From positions 2,138,501 through 2,202,500 of the forward strand of contig NZ_CP022219.1 of the NCBI RefSeq assembly GCF_004114915.1: a stretch of 64,000 nt of DNA, given 5' to 3'. How positions within the stretch are numbered: position 1 is the first letter of the stretch; each line of letters opens with the position of its first letter. The notes under the pieces are model-generated. The model searched no databases. It saw only the letters and a list, made by a program, of their open reading frames with translations, and was not told the DNA's origin. Source of the DNA: Bradyrhizobium guangxiense. Lineage in GTDB: Bacteria > Pseudomonadota > Alphaproteobacteria > Rhizobiales > Xanthobacteraceae. This document shows positions 1 through 9,225 of the stretch, in pieces. A program made the position numbers and the translations under genes.

Positions 1-286
1 CTTTCAGGCGGCTTCAATTCGGCGTTGGCGCTTCCTCAGAGCTCCCGGGGCAACTCGCTTGGCATCAACAAAAGAGCCCGCTGCAGCCGAAGGCTGCGGG
101 GGTGATGCCGTGGGGAGCAGGACGTTCGGCTTCTCCGACCTTGGCATAGTACCCGTGTTTTGCCCGACGGCGCAAAGGCGATTCGCGAATACGAAATCTC
201 TTTGCTGCCAGTGCGTTGGCTACTGTGCATGGGGTTGTTTTTCAGTTTTTGAGTTTGGGCCTGCGACAGCATGGCCTTGCCGACGC
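1..286. other. Gene-poor left edge, no confident gene
   Basis: I cannot assign a protein here. The stretch lies left of the frc terminator and holds an AT-richer patch around 195-265 that differs from the coding DNA around it. A short leftward reading frame crosses it (residues such as MLSQAQTQKLKNNP), but it has no recognisable domain and no good ribosome binding site. The stretch could be a dispersed non-coding sequence, a small RNA or the remains of a gene. A rightward frame open from base 1 to a stop at 103-105 could be the tail of a gene outside the window, but nothing identifies it. Confidence 0.3.
66..102 (-). terminator. Candidate leftward terminator
   Basis: A hairpin pairs GCAGCC (83-88) with GGCTGC (92-97) across a GAA loop, and flanking C and G runs lengthen it around a small bulge. 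Read on the minus strand it is followed by a T-rich tail (TCTTTTGTT), as expected of an intrinsic terminator for a leftward transcript. The bulge lowers confidence. Confidence 0.4.
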
Positions 287-318
287 AAAAAGGGCCGCCC
301 CTTCGGGCGGCCCTTTCG
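287..318 (-). terminator. Intrinsic terminator after frc
   Basis: A perfect 9-base GC stem (292-300 with 305-313) is extended by A/T pairs and has a CTTC loop. On the minus strand the stem is followed by a TTTTTGCG tail. It lies about 20 bases beyond the frc stop codon and should end the gntR-oxc-frc transcript. The A/T flanks on both sides would allow some bidirectional action. Confidence 0.8.
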
Positions 319-339
319 TCTCGTCCAAGGTGATGCCGC

Positions 340-1617
340 TTACTCGGCGGCCTGCTTCTGCGGCGGGTCGAGCGCGCCGGACTTGTGGATCTCGGCGACC
401 TGGTGATCGCTGAAGCCGAGCACCGAGCGCAGGATCTCGTCGGTGTGCTCGCCGAGCAGCGGGGAGCGCTGCACATCGCTCGGGCTATCCGACAGCTTGA
501 TCGGGTTGCCGACCGAGAGGTACTTGCCGCGGGTGGGGTGGTCGACCTCGACCACGGTGCCGGTCGCGCGCAGCGACTGGTCTTCGGCGAGCTCCTTCAT
601 CGACAGGATCGGACCGCAGGGGATGTCGTCCTTGTTGAGGATCTCCATCGCCTCGAACTTGGTCTTGGTCATCGTCCACTGCTCGATGCGGGCGAAGATC
701 TCGTTCAGGCGCGGCAGGCGAGCGGCGGGCTTGGCGTAATTCGGATCGGTCTTCCAGGTGGGCTCGCCGATCACGTCGCAGATCTTCTCCCAGACCGGGG
801 CCTGGGTGATGAAGTAGATATAGGCGTTGGGATCGGTCTCCCAGCCCTTGCACTTCAGGATGCGGCCGGGCTGGCCGCCGCCGGAATCGTTGCCGGCGCG
901 CGGCACGGCATCGCCGAACGGAATGCCTTCGCCGAACTGGCTGTATTCCTTCAAGGGGCCGTGGGCGAGGCGCTGCTGGTCACGCAGCTTGACGCGGGAG
1001 AGGTTGAGCACGCCGTCCTGCATCGCAGCCGTGACGCGCTGGCCCTTGCCCGAATGCGTGCGCTGATAGAGCGCGGTGACGATGCCGAGCGCCAAGTGCA
1101 GGCCGGTGCCGGAATCGCCGATCTGCGCGCCGGTCACGAGCGGCAGGCCGTCGCGGAAGCCGGTGGTGGAGGCGGCGCCGCCGGTGCACTGGGCGACGTT
1201 CTCATAGACCTTGCAGTCCTCGTAGGGTCCGGGGCCAAAGCCCTTGATCGAGGCGACGATCATCTTCGGGTTGATCGCCTGGATCTTCTCCCAGGGGAAG
1301 CCCATGCGGTCGAGCACGCCGGGGCCGAAATTCTCCACCAGCACGTCGCACTTCTTGATCAGCTCGGTCAGGACTTCCTTGCCCTTGGGGTTCTTGGTGT
1401 CGAGCGTGATCGAGCGCTTGTTGTGGTTGAGCATGGTGAAATACAGGCTGTCCACGTTCGGGATGTCCTGCAGCTGGCCGCGGGTGATGTCACCCACGCC
1501 CGGGCGTTCCACCTTGATCACGTCGGCGCCGAACCAGGCCAGCAGCTGCGTGCAGGTCGGTCCGGACTGGACGTGGGTGAAGTCGAGAATGCGAACGCCC
1601 GTGAGCGCTTTGGTCAT
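340..1617 (-). CDS. frc: Formyl-CoA:oxalate CoA-transferase
   Basis: A 425-residue class III (CaiB/BaiF) CoA-transferase that moves CoA from formyl-CoA to oxalate, giving oxalyl-CoA and formate in the cytoplasm. The N-terminus reads like the Oxalobacter enzyme, with THVQSGP at 14-20 (conserved Gln17). The catalytic aspartate is Asp168 in IGDSGTG, and the glycine-rich loop SGGGQPG that shields the active site is present. Length matches the family (about 428). The start at 1617 is preferred over the ATG at 1620 because GGAG then lies 7 bases upstream and the protein begins MTKAL as in relatives. It is the last gene of gntR-oxc-frc, 64 bases after oxc, and is followed by a strong terminator. Confidence 0.95.
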   Translation of the reverse strand: MTKALTGVRILDFTHVQSGPTCTQLLAWFGADVIKVERPGVGDITRGQLQDIPNVDSLYFTMLNHNKRSITLDTKNPKGKEVLTELIKKCDVLVENFGPGVLDRMGFPWEKIQAINPKMIVASIKGFGPGPYEDCKVYENVAQCTGGAASTTGFRDGLPLVTGAQIGDSGTGLHLALGIVTALYQRTHSGKGQRVTAAMQDGVLNLSRVKLRDQQRLAHGPLKEYSQFGEGIPFGDAVPRAGNDSGGGQPGRILKCKGWETDPNAYIYFITQAPVWEKICDVIGEPTWKTDPNYAKPAARLPRLNEIFARIEQWTMTKTKFEAMEILNKDDIPCGPILSMKELAEDQSLRATGTVVEVDHPTRGKYLSVGNPIKLSDSPSDVQRSPLLGEHTDEILRSVLGFSDHQVAEIHKSGALDPPQKQAAE

Positions 1618-1681
1618 CATGTTGCTCCGTACACTGTGTCTGCCCCTGCACCCGCAGGGAATAAAGGGTTGAGGGGTGGAC

Positions 1682-3415
1682 TTACTTCTTCTTCTGCAGA
1701 ACGCTCTGCGGATTGAGGTTGCCGATGCGGCCGCTCTCCGAGCCCGCGGCCGGATCGATCACCGCGTTGATGAGTGTCGGTTTGCCGGACTTCATCGCCT
1801 CGTTGACGGCGCGCTTGAGCTCGTCGGGCGAGGTCGCGTTCACGCCGACGCCGCCGAAGGCTTCCATCATCTTGTCGTAGCGCGCGCCCTTGACGAACAC
1901 GGTGGTTGCCGGGTCGGCGTTGGCGCCGTTGACGTCGGTGCCGCGATAGATGCCGTCATTGTTGAAGATGACGACGCAGATCGGAAGGTTGTAGCGGCAG
2001 ATGGTCTCGACCTCCATGCCGGAGAAGCCGAAGGCCGAGTCGCCCTCCACCGCGAGCACGGGATGACCGGTCTCGAGTGCGGCCGCGATCGCCTGGCCCA
2101 TGCCGATGCCCATCACGCCCCAGGTGCCGACGTCGAGACGCTTGCGGGGCTTGTACATGTCGATGACGCCGCGGGCGAGGTCGAGCGTGTTGGCACCCTC
2201 GTTGACGAGGATCGCCTCGGGATATTCCTTGATGACGTTCTTCAGCACGCCGAGCGCGCCGTGATAGTCCATCGGCGATTTATTGTTCATGAGCTTCGGC
2301 GCCATCTTGGCGACGTTCTCTTCGCGCTTGGTCGAGACGGCCTTGGTCCAGTCGGCTGGCGGGGCAGTCCAGGCTGATCCCATCGCCTGATTGAAGGCGG
2401 AGACCACCGAGCCGATGTCGCCGACGACGGGCGCGACGATCTCGACGTTGGAGTCCATCTCCTTCGGCTCGATGTCGACCTGGATGAACTTCTTCGGCGT
2501 CTCGCCCCAGCTCTTGCCCTTGCCATGCGAGAGCAGCCAGTTCAGCCGCGCGCCGATCAGCATGACGACATCGGACTCCTTCAGCACGGTCGAGCGGGCC
2601 GCGCCGGCGCACTGCGGATGGGTGTCGGGCAGCAGGCCCTTGGCCATGCTCATGGGCAGGAACGGAACGCCGCTCTTCTCGACGAAGCTCTTGATCTCTT
2701 CATCCGCCTGCGCGTAGGCCGCGCCCTTGCCGAGGATGATGAGCGGACGCTTGGCGCTCTTCAGCACGTCGAGCGCGCGCTTCACCGAAGCGGGCGAGGG
2801 GATCTGTGCGGGCGCAGCATCGATCACCTTCACCAGCGACTTCTGGCCGGCGTCGGCGTTCATGACCTGGCCGAACAGCTTCGCCGGCAGGTCGAGATAG
2901 ACGCCGCCCGGACGGCCCGAGACCGCGGCGCGGATGGCGCGGGCGAAACCGATGCCGATGTCCTGGGCGTGCAGCACGCGATAGGCTGCCTTGCACAGCG
3001 GCTTTGCGATCGCGAGCTGGTCCATCTCCTCGTAGTCGCCCTGCTGGAGGTCGACGATCTCGCGCTCGGAGGAGCCGGAGACCAGGATCATCGGATAGCA
3101 ATTGGTGGTGGCGTGCGCGAGCGCGGTGAGACCGTTGAGGAAGCCGGGCGCGGAGACCGTGAGGCAGACGCCGGGCTTCTTGGTGAGATAGCCAGCGATG
3201 CCTGCGGCGTAGCCGGCGTTCTGCTCGTGGCGGAAAGAGATCACGCGAATGCCGGCGGCCTGCGCCATGCGGCCCAAATCCGTGATCGGGATGCCCGGCA
3301 CATTGTAGATGGTGTTGATGCCGTTCAGCTTGAGCGCGTCGATGACGAGATGGAAGCCATCCGTCAGTTCTTGCTCGGTGCCCGGTGCCTCGGACTTGGT
3401 CGCGGTATTCAGCAT
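1682..3415 (-). CDS. oxc: Oxalyl-CoA decarboxylase
   Basis: A 577-residue thiamine-diphosphate enzyme that converts oxalyl-CoA to formyl-CoA and CO2. With Frc it forms the oxalate cycle. The catalytic glutamate is Glu64 in FRHEQNAGY. The ThDP motif starts near residue 455 as [10 protein letters not shown] and ends with FNNDGIYRG. The C-terminal tail, rich in Gly, Ser and Lys, resembles the tail that closes over the active site in the Oxalobacter enzyme. The start at 3415 (MLNTATKS) has GGGAG about 10 bases upstream. The frame stays open further upstream but would run into the gntR-oxc gap. It is cotranscribed between gntR and frc. Confidence 0.95.
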   Translation of the reverse strand: MLNTATKSEAPGTEQELTDGFHLVIDALKLNGINTIYNVPGIPITDLGRMAQAAGIRVISFRHEQNAGYAAGIAGYLTKKPGVCLTVSAPGFLNGLTALAHATTNCYPMILVSGSSEREIVDLQQGDYEEMDQLAIAKPLCKAAYRVLHAQDIGIGFARAIRAAVSGRPGGVYLDLPAKLFGQVMNADAGQKSLVKVIDAAPAQIPSPASVKRALDVLKSAKRPLIILGKGAAYAQADEEIKSFVEKSGVPFLPMSMAKGLLPDTHPQCAGAARSTVLKESDVVMLIGARLNWLLSHGKGKSWGETPKKFIQVDIEPKEMDSNVEIVAPVVGDIGSVVSAFNQAMGSAWTAPPADWTKAVSTKREENVAKMAPKLMNNKSPMDYHGALGVLKNVIKEYPEAILVNEGANTLDLARGVIDMYKPRKRLDVGTWGVMGIGMGQAIAAALETGHPVLAVEGDSAFGFSGMEVETICRYNLPICVVIFNNDGIYRGTDVNGANADPATTVFVKGARYDKMMEAFGGVGVNATSPDELKRAVNEAMKSGKPTLINAVIDPAAGSESGRIGNLNPQSVLQKKK

Positions 3416-3444
3416 GGGCCTTGTCTCCCTGGTCTCAGATAGTG

Positions 3445-3461
3445 GGGCGAATTTTTCGCCC
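3445..3461. promoter_or_regulatory. Palindrome between gntR and oxc
   Basis: GGGCGAA and TTCGCCC form a perfect 7-base inverted repeat around TTT, inside the 73-base gap between the gntR stop and the oxc start. It has no proper T tail in the direction of transcription. It could be an mRNA hairpin that sets different levels for regulator and enzymes, or a protein site. Function is not known. Confidence 0.4.
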
Positions 3462-3488
3462 TTCTGGTGAACGTTGCTAAGTGAAGAG

Positions 3489-4220
3489 TTACGTGAACAG
3501 TTCTTGGCCGTGCGCTTCGACGTAGGCGGCAAGGCCGAGAGTGTGGTCGCGGGCGCGCTTCTCGGCGAGCTCGGTGTCGCGTGCCTCCAGCGCCTCGATC
3601 ATGGCGAGATGCTCGGGCAGCGAGGTCGCGGTGCGGTCCTTGCGGCCGATGGTCAGCTGGCGATAGCCGCGCACGTGCAGCAAGAGGTCGTTGGTGAGGT
3701 CGACCAGCACCGGCGATTCCGACAGCGAGATCAGCGCCTGGTGGAAGGCGATGTTGGCCTTGGAATATTCCTCGACATGATCCTCGGGCAGACGGTCCTT
3801 GCCGAAATCCTTGAAGAAGTCGCGCAGCGCCGTGATGTCCTTCTTCCGCGCGGTGGTGGTGATGAGGCGCGCGGCCATGCTCTCGAGCGCCGCCCAGGCG
3901 CGGATCATGTCGACGATCTCGCTCTTGGTCCGGCGCACCACCATGATGCCGCGGCGCGGTACCGTCTTCACGAAGCCGTCCTGTTCCAGCATCGCGATGG
4001 CTTCACGGATCGGGGTGCGGCTGACGCCGAGGCGTTCGGACAAAGCGCGCTCGTCGAGCATCACCGGCTCGGGCGTCGAATAGATGTCCATCTTGAGGAT
4101 CGCTTCCTTCAAGGCGTCATACGCCTTGTTCTTGAAGCTGCTCTCCGGGGCAATACGAACGATTGCGATGTCTGCCTCGGCCATGTTCGGCAACGCCTTG
4201 GTTGGTTTCCGTAGTGACAC
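3489..4220 (-). CDS. GntR-family (FCD) regulator of the oxalate genes
   Basis: A 243-residue regulator with an N-terminal winged helix ([19 protein letters not shown]) and an all-helical C-terminal FCD domain with the metal-binding type of Arg/Asp/His residues ([12 protein letters not shown]). The start is a GTG at 4220: on the minus strand GGAGGAG lies 7 bases upstream, so the longer reading frame to 4289 is not the real start. It is the first gene of the leftward gntR-oxc-frc operon and sits next to two identical-core palindromes (4277-4293 and 4358-4374). Autoregulation and control of the divergent acyl-CoA synthetase are likely. The ligand is inferred to be oxalate or an acyl-CoA of the pathway. 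Confidence 0.88.
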   Translation of the reverse strand: MSLRKPTKALPNMAEADIAIVRIAPESSFKNKAYDALKEAILKMDIYSTPEPVMLDERALSERLGVSRTPIREAIAMLEQDGFVKTVPRRGIMVVRRTKSEIVDMIRAWAALESMAARLITTTARKKDITALRDFFKDFGKDRLPEDHVEEYSKANIAFHQALISLSESPVLVDLTNDLLLHVRGYRQLTIGRKDRTATSLPEHLAMIEALEARDTELAEKRARDHTLGLAAYVEAHGQELFT

Positions 4221-4276
4221 GACGAATCTCCTCCAGTGGGAGTCGTCTTTTACAGGAATATTGGCTGGAAAGTTTT

Positions 4277-4293
4277 TGGCATACCACATGCCA
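4277..4293. promoter_or_regulatory. Operator 1 of the oxalate divergon
   Basis: The palindrome TGGCAT-ACCAC-ATGCCA has 6-base arms and a 5-base spacer. On the minus strand it begins three or four bases after a TTGACA box, so it covers the expected -10 region of a promoter for gntR-oxc-frc. Its core repeats with one change 81 bases to the right. This is a typical place for repression by a GntR/FCD protein. Confidence 0.75.
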
Positions 4294-4357
4294 GAATGTC
4301 AAGCTGCCTATTTTTTGCGGTGTTCTGCGGCATGCAGCGGCTTGACAAGTTGGCTTC

Positions 4358-4374
4358 TGGCATACCAAATGCCA
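4358..4374. promoter_or_regulatory. Operator 2 of the oxalate divergon
   Basis: The palindrome TGGCAT-ACCAA-ATGCCA differs from operator 1 only in the last spacer base. A TTGACA box at 4342-4347 lies just upstream on the plus strand, so the site covers the -10 region of a likely promoter for the rightward acyl-CoA synthetase gene. The rest of the 4221-4534 gap shows no further gene. Confidence 0.75.
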
Positions 4375-4534
4375 TCGCCAGCCATTTTTGATCCAGGGCG
4401 GCGGAGTAGTCTCAGGCGTCATGCCGCTCCGGCCCGCGACATGGAACAGAGCGCGGCGAATGGCAAGCATCACGGGCAGCCGCAAATACGCGCGCGCTTT
4501 GAAAAGAACGAACTGAGGTCAAGGGAGAAGCCAC

Positions 4535-6664
4535 ATGTCCAATTCCAAAGATGCCGTCCGCAAGGTGCTTGACCAGGTCAAGGCGGACAACCGCACCAGC
4601 CTGACGGCTCCGGAAGGCAAGCTGGTCTGCGACGCCTACGGCATTCCGGTGCCGAAGGAGGGCGTGGCCAAGTCGGCGGGCGAGGCCGGCAAGATGGCCT
4701 CCTCGATGGGCTTCCCGGTGGTGATGAAGATCGTCTCGCCGGACATTCTCCACAAGACCGAAGCAGGCGGCGTCATCGTCGGCCTCAAGACGGCTGACGA
4801 GGCCGAGAAGGCCTACGAGACCATTCTTGGCAACGCCAAGAAGTACAAGGCCGATGCCAAGATCGAAGGCGTCCAGGTGCAGCAGATGCTGACCGGCGGC
4901 ACCGAGGTCATCGTCGGCTCGATCACCGACGGCTCGTTCGGCAAGCTGGTCGCCTTCGGCCTCGGCGGCGTGCTGGTCGAGGTGCTCAAGGACATCACCT
5001 TCCGCCTCGCGCCGGCGACCAAGGAAGACGCACTCTCAATGCTCGACGGCATCCAGGCGCATGAGATTCTCAAGGGCGTACGCGGCAGCGAGCCGGTGAA
5101 CCGCAATGCTCTCGCCGAAATCATCGTCAAGGTCTCGCAGCTCGTCACCGATTTCCCCGAGATTGTCGAACTCGACCTCAATCCGGTGTTCGCGACGCCG
5201 AAGGGGGCGACCGCCGCCGACGTGCGCATCGTCGTCGACTTCGCCTACAAGCCGAGGCCGAAGCCGCGTCCGACCGAAGAGATCGTCGTGGCGATGAACC
5301 GCATCATGCAGCCGAAGGCGGTCGCCGTGATCGGCGCCTCCGCGGAGGACGGCAAGATCGGCAATTCGGTGATGAAGAACCTCATCAACGGCGGCTACAA
5401 GGGCGAGATCATTCCGATCCATCCCAAGGCCGCCGAGATTCTTGGTTACAAGGCGTACAAGAGCGTCAAGGATGTGCCTGGCGTGATCGACGTCGCGGTG
5501 TTCGCGATCCCTGCGAAATTCGTCGCCGGCGCGCTCACCGAATGCGGCGAGAAGAAAATTCCGGGCGCGGTGCTGATCCCGTCGGGCTTCGCCGAAGCCG
5601 GCGCGCCGGAGCTGCAGGCCGAGATCGTCGAGGTCGGCAAGAAGTACGACATCCGCCTGATGGGGCCGAACATCTACGGCTTCTACTATCCGCCCGCCAA
5701 TCTCTGCGCGACCTTCTGCACGGCCTACGACGTGAAGGGCCACGCGGCGCTGTCGTCGCAATCGGGCGGCATCGGCATGGCCATCATCGGCTTCTCGCGC
5801 TCGGCGAAGATGGGCGTCTCGGCGATCGTCGGCCTCGGCAACAAGTCCGATATCGACGAGGACGATCTGCTCGCCTTCTTCGAGCAGGATCCGAACACGA
5901 ACCTGATCGCCCAGCACTGCGAAGACCTCAAGGACGGCCGCGCCTTCGCGGAAGCCGCCAAGCGCGTCTCCAAGAAGAAGCCGGTCGTCGTGCTCAAGGC
6001 CGGCCGCACCTCGGCGGGTGCCAAGGCGGCGTCCTCGCACACCGGCGCGCTCGCCGGTAACGACCGCATCTACGAGGATGTGTTCAAGCAGTCCGGCGTG
6101 ATCCGCGCGCGCAGCCTTCGGCAGCTGCTCGAATTCGCCCGCGGTGTGCCGGTGCTGCCGACGCCGAAGGGCGAGAATGTGCTGATCATAACCGGTGCCG
6201 GCGGCTCGGGCGTGCTGCTGTCGGACTCCTGTGTCGACAACGGCCTGTCGCTGATGTCGATGCCGCCGGATCTCGATGCGGCGTTCCGCAAGTTCATCCC
6301 GCCGTTCGGCGCGGCCGGAAATCCTGTGGATATCACCGGCGGCGAGCCGCCGATCACCTACGTCAACACTGTGAAGCTCGGTCTGTCGGACGAGCGCATC
6401 CACGCGCTGATCCTCGGTTACTGGCACACCATCGTCCCCCCGCCGATGGTGTTCGCCCGCAACATGGTCGAGGTGAAGAAGGAGATGGAGGCCAAGGGCT
6501 TTGTGAAGCCGATGGTCGCCTCGCTCGCCGGCGACGTCGAGGTCGAGGAGGCCGCCGAATATCTCTACCAGAACGGCATCCCGGCCTATGCCTACTCGAC
6601 CGAGCTGCCGGTCGAGGTGCTTGGCGCCAAGTACAAATGGGCGCGCGGGGCAGGGCTGCTCTGA
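4535..6664 (+). CDS. NDP-forming acyl-CoA synthetase
   Basis: A 709-residue acyl-CoA ligase of the acetyl-CoA synthetase (ADP-forming)/succinyl-CoA ligase superfamily. An ATP-grasp domain comes first (about 1-235), then a linker rich in Lys, Pro and Arg, a CoA-binding Rossmann domain (about 255-375, AVAVIGASAEDGKIG), and ligase domains carrying the phosphohistidine His502 in SSHTGALAG. Many relatives have ATP-grasp at the C-terminus, so the order here is permuted. GGGAG lies about 8 bases before the ATG. It is divergent from gntR-oxc-frc and shares its operators, so it probably activates an acid of that pathway (oxalate or formate) with CoA, but the substrate cannot be read from sequence. Confidence 0.85.
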   Translation: MSNSKDAVRKVLDQVKADNRTSLTAPEGKLVCDAYGIPVPKEGVAKSAGEAGKMASSMGFPVVMKIVSPDILHKTEAGGVIVGLKTADEAEKAYETILGNAKKYKADAKIEGVQVQQMLTGGTEVIVGSITDGSFGKLVAFGLGGVLVEVLKDITFRLAPATKEDALSMLDGIQAHEILKGVRGSEPVNRNALAEIIVKVSQLVTDFPEIVELDLNPVFATPKGATAADVRIVVDFAYKPRPKPRPTEEIVVAMNRIMQPKAVAVIGASAEDGKIGNSVMKNLINGGYKGEIIPIHPKAAEILGYKAYKSVKDVPGVIDVAVFAIPAKFVAGALTECGEKKIPGAVLIPSGFAEAGAPELQAEIVEVGKKYDIRLMGPNIYGFYYPPANLCATFCTAYDVKGHAALSSQSGGIGMAIIGFSRSAKMGVSAIVGLGNKSDIDEDDLLAFFEQDPNTNLIAQHCEDLKDGRAFAEAAKRVSKKKPVVVLKAGRTSAGAKAASSHTGALAGNDRIYEDVFKQSGVIRARSLRQLLEFARGVPVLPTPKGENVLIITGAGGSGVLLSDSCVDNGLSLMSMPPDLDAAFRKFIPPFGAAGNPVDITGGEPPITYVNTVKLGLSDERIHALILGYWHTIVPPPMVFARNMVEVKKEMEAKGFVKPMVASLAGDVEVEEAAEYLYQNGIPAYAYSTELPVEVLGAKYKWARGAGLL

Positions 6665-6666
6665 GC

Positions 6667-6806
6667 CTAACTCTCCTGTCATCCCCGGGGCGATGCGGAG
6701 CATCGAACTATGGTGCGCACTTGCGCACCTGAGGATCTCGAGATTCCGGGTCTGGTACGCCAGGCCCGCGCTGCGCGCAGTCCCGGCGCACCATCCCGGA
6801 ACGACG
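6667..6806. repeat. Dispersed palindromic element, full form
   Basis: This intergenic stretch starts near TCATCCCCGGGGCGATGCGG, ends CCCGGAACGACGG, and contains internal self-complementary blocks (GGTGCGCACTTGCGCACC; TGGTACGCCAGG). The same edge sequence and the GCATCGAAC block recur in a shortened copy at 61959-62002. It fits an interspersed palindromic repeat common in bradyrhizobial intergenic DNA. It is probably transcribed past the synthetase gene and could act as a terminator or RNA stabiliser. Confidence 0.7.
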
Positions 6807-6828
6807 GATGCACAAGCGGCAGGTCGCG

Positions 6829-7668
6829 ATGAGCAAGAACGTGATCCGGCGCAAATCGCTCGAGCCCAGATCGACTGCCGACGCCGAGCACGAGACCCGC
6901 GACGGCGGCGTTCAGTCGGTCGACCGCGCGCTGTCGATCCTGGAAACGCTGGCTGAGGATGACGAGGGCTATCGCCTCAGAGACTTGGCGATCCGCACGG
7001 GATTGTCGGCCTCGACCGTGCATCGCCTGCTCGCAACCCTGGAAAGCCGCCGCTTCGTCCAGTTCGACCGCGCCGAATCCAAATGGCACGTCGGCTCGCG
7101 TGCCTTCACGGTCGGCGCGAGCTTTGCGCGGCGGCGCAATTTCTCCGCGCAGGCGATTCCCTATCTTCGCAAGCTGCGCGATCTCACCCGCGAGACCGCC
7201 AACCTCGCCGTGGTCGACGACGAATTCATCATCTTGCTGACCCGCATGGAGAGCCGTGAGATCATGCGCTCGTTGACCCAGGTCGGCGGCCGCGTCGCCA
7301 TGGTGACGTCGGGCGTCGGCAAGGCGGTGCTCGCGACCTATTCCGACGAGGATGTCGGCGCGGTCATTCGCCACCATGGCATGCCCCGCCTGACCGAGAA
7401 GTCGATCGTGCGGCCGAGCGACCTGTTCAGGGAGCTCGAAAAGATCCGCCAGCAGGGCTTTGCGATCGATGACGAGGAGGCGTGCATGGGCCTGCGCTGC
7501 ATCGCCGCGGTGGTATACAACGACTGCGCCGAGCCGCTCGCGGCGATCTCGGTCTCGGGCATGACCAGCCGCCTGACCGACGACCGATTGCCTGAGGTCG
7601 GCCAAATCGTACGCGACGTCGCGGGCGAGCTGACTGTCGCGCTGGGTGGGGTGATGCCGCCCCACTAA
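6829..7668 (+). CDS. IclR-family transcriptional regulator
   Basis: A 279-residue IclR protein. The N-terminal winged helix spans about residues 25-85 (SVDRALSILETL, then LSASTVHRLLATLE), and the C-terminal effector domain carries the family pattern around GMPRLTEKSI and the cysteine in EEACMGLRCIAA. The start is uncertain: ATG at 6829 (AGG about 7 bases upstream) or at 6808, which lies just after the repeat. It stands directly upstream of tctCBA in the same direction, with a 106-base gap holding inverted repeats, so it is the likely regulator of that transporter. The effector is unknown. Confidence 0.85.
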   Translation: MSKNVIRRKSLEPRSTADAEHETRDGGVQSVDRALSILETLAEDDEGYRLRDLAIRTGLSASTVHRLLATLESRRFVQFDRAESKWHVGSRAFTVGASFARRRNFSAQAIPYLRKLRDLTRETANLAVVDDEFIILLTRMESREIMRSLTQVGGRVAMVTSGVGKAVLATYSDEDVGAVIRHHGMPRLTEKSIVRPSDLFRELEKIRQQGFAIDDEEACMGLRCIAAVVYNDCAEPLAAISVSGMTSRLTDDRLPEVGQIVRDVAGELTVALGGVMPPH

Positions 7669-7705
7669 CTCGGAAATCTGGGCGCGGTCGCTGGACAGCA
7701 TGGGC

Positions 7706-7754
7706 CGTTTTGGCTGATATGCGGCCAAACGACACAATGCGGCAACCGTCCGCA
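7706..7754. promoter_or_regulatory. Candidate operator region before tctC
   Basis: Two imperfect inverted repeats lie between iclR and tctC: CGTTTTGGC (7706-7714) against GCCAAACG (7724-7731), and TGCGG (7738-7742) against CCGCA (7750-7754). Both have spacers compatible with a dimeric regulator. They are the obvious place for the neighbouring IclR protein to bind, but similarity alone does not prove a site. Confidence 0.4.
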
Positions 7755-7774
7755 TGAGCCTGGAGAGCGTCCTG

Positions 7775-8743
7775 ATGTTCCAATTTTTTGCGCGCCTTGC
7801 CGGCGCAGCCGTCGCGCTGACCCTTGCAGCGGCGACGGCCGCTTTTGCCCAGCAGCTCGAGCTCAAGCTGATGGCGCCGGCGGCTCCCGGCGGCGGCTGG
7901 GATCAGACCGCGCGCTCGATGCAGCAGGCGCTTGTCGCCTCCGGTGTCGCGCGCAGCGTGCAGGTCACCAACGTTCCCGGTGCGGGCGGCAGCGTCGGCA
8001 TCGCCCAGTTCGTCAACGGCGCCAAGGGCGACGGCAACCAGATGATGGTCAACGGCTTCGTCATGGTGGGCGCGCTCGCCATGAACAAGTCACCGGTGAC
8101 GCTCGAGCAGGTGACGCCGATCGCGCGCCTCACCGAGGAAATCCAGGTGATCGTGGTTCCCGCCAATTCGCCGATCAAGACCGCGCAGGATCTGGCCGCT
8201 GCGGTGAAGGCCGACATTGCCAAGGTGACCTTCGCCGGCGGCTCGGCCGGCGGCGTCGACCATGTCATGGCGGCGTTGTTCGCCGGCGCAGTCGGCGCCG
8301 ACGCCAAGAAGATCAACTACATCCCGTTCTCCGGCGGCGGCGAATCGCTCGCGGCGATCCTCGGCGGCAAAGTCACTGCGGGCATTTCGGGCCTCAGCGA
8401 ATATGAAGGGCAGATCAAGTCCGGCAAGCTGCGCGCGATCGGCGTGACCTCGGAGAAGCGCATCGCCGGCAGCGACATCCCGACCTTCAAGGAGCAGGGC
8501 ATCGACCTCGTGATCGCCAACTGGCGTTCGGTGGTCGCGCCTCCCGGCATCACGCCGGAGCAGAAGAAGACGCTGAGCGATGCGGTCGAGAAGATGGTGA
8601 AGTCGGACGCCTGGAAGGAGATCCTCAAGCAGAAGGGCTGGGAGGATGCCTATCTCGGCGGTGACGCCTTCGCCGACTTCCTGAAGAAGGAGACGGTGCG
8701 CGTCACCGACGTGCTGAAATCGGTCGGCCTCGTCAAGTCATGA
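7775..8743 (+). CDS. tctC: Tripartite tricarboxylate transporter, binding protein
   Basis: A 322-residue periplasmic solute-binding protein of the TctC (Bug) family. It has a signal peptide (hydrophobic [13 protein letters not shown], cleavage near AFA-QQ) and the family start [18 protein letters not shown], whose loop contacts the carboxylate ligand. The ATG at 7775 is preferred because GGAG lies 9 bases upstream; an earlier in-frame ATG at 7754 lacks a site. It overlaps tctB by four bases. Family members bind citrate, dicarboxylates or aromatic acids; the oxalate and glyoxylate genes nearby suggest a small carboxylate, but that is inference. Confidence 0.92.
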   Translation: MFQFFARLAGAAVALTLAAATAAFAQQLELKLMAPAAPGGGWDQTARSMQQALVASGVARSVQVTNVPGAGGSVGIAQFVNGAKGDGNQMMVNGFVMVGALAMNKSPVTLEQVTPIARLTEEIQVIVVPANSPIKTAQDLAAAVKADIAKVTFAGGSAGGVDHVMAALFAGAVGADAKKINYIPFSGGGESLAAILGGKVTAGISGLSEYEGQIKSGKLRAIGVTSEKRIAGSDIPTFKEQGIDLVIANWRSVVAPPGITPEQKKTLSDAVEKMVKSDAWKEILKQKGWEDAYLGGDAFADFLKKETVRVTDVLKSVGLVKS

Positions 8744-9225
8744 CCTCGGGCGATCCGGCTCAGCCGCCGCGGCGCGTGGATCGCGCCGGCCTCGTCATCG
8801 CTGCATTGCTCGCAGGTCTCGCCGCGGTGCTGGTCTGGGACGCGCGCGGCCTGCAATCTGCCGCGATGTACGGAATGGGACCGGAGGCGATGCCGGTCGT
8901 GGTCGCGAGCGGTCTTGCGCTGCTTGCGATCGGCAATTTCATCGATGCGCTGCGCGGCAATTTGCCGGCGCGCGAGAGCGCCGACCCGGTGCCGGTGGTC
9001 TTGATTCTCATCGGCCTTGCGCTGCTGATCGCCATCATCGGTTTCGGCGGCGGCTTCATCCTGGCGACCTCGGCGCTGTTCGTGACGACGTCGGCGGCGT
9101 TCGGACGCCGCGCCATCCTCGTCGACGCCATCATCGCGCTGGTGATGTCGACCCTGATCTATCTCGCGTTCGACCGGCTGTTGACGCTGAGCCTTCCGAC
9201 CGGCCCGCTGGAGCGACTGCTGTGA
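8740..9225 (+). CDS. tctB: Tripartite tricarboxylate transporter, small membrane subunit
   Basis: A 161-residue TctB-type protein with four hydrophobic segments (near 13-30, 45-65, 80-105 and 120-150). It is the small membrane partner of TctA in the secondary tripartite transporter. Its ATG overlaps the tctC stop (ATGA) and its stop overlaps the tctA start, so the three subunits are translationally coupled. Sequence conservation in this family is low; the assignment rests on size, topology and position. Confidence 0.9.
   Translation: MTSGDPAQPPRRVDRAGLVIAALLAGLAAVLVWDARGLQSAAMYGMGPEAMPVVVASGLALLAIGNFIDALRGNLPARESADPVPVVLILIGLALLIAIIGFGGGFILATSALFVTTSAAFGRRAILVDAIIALVMSTLIYLAFDRLLTLSLPTGPLERLL

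Noticed and set aside
385..1716. Long rightward reading frame over frc
   Set aside because: It is the antisense of a clear frc gene; high third-position GC opens long shadow frames and the protein has no recognisable domain.
5036..6703. 555-residue leftward frame over the acyl-CoA synthetase
   Set aside because: Antisense shadow with Arg/His/Asp-rich low-complexity translation; the plus-strand gene has intact motifs and a ribosome site.
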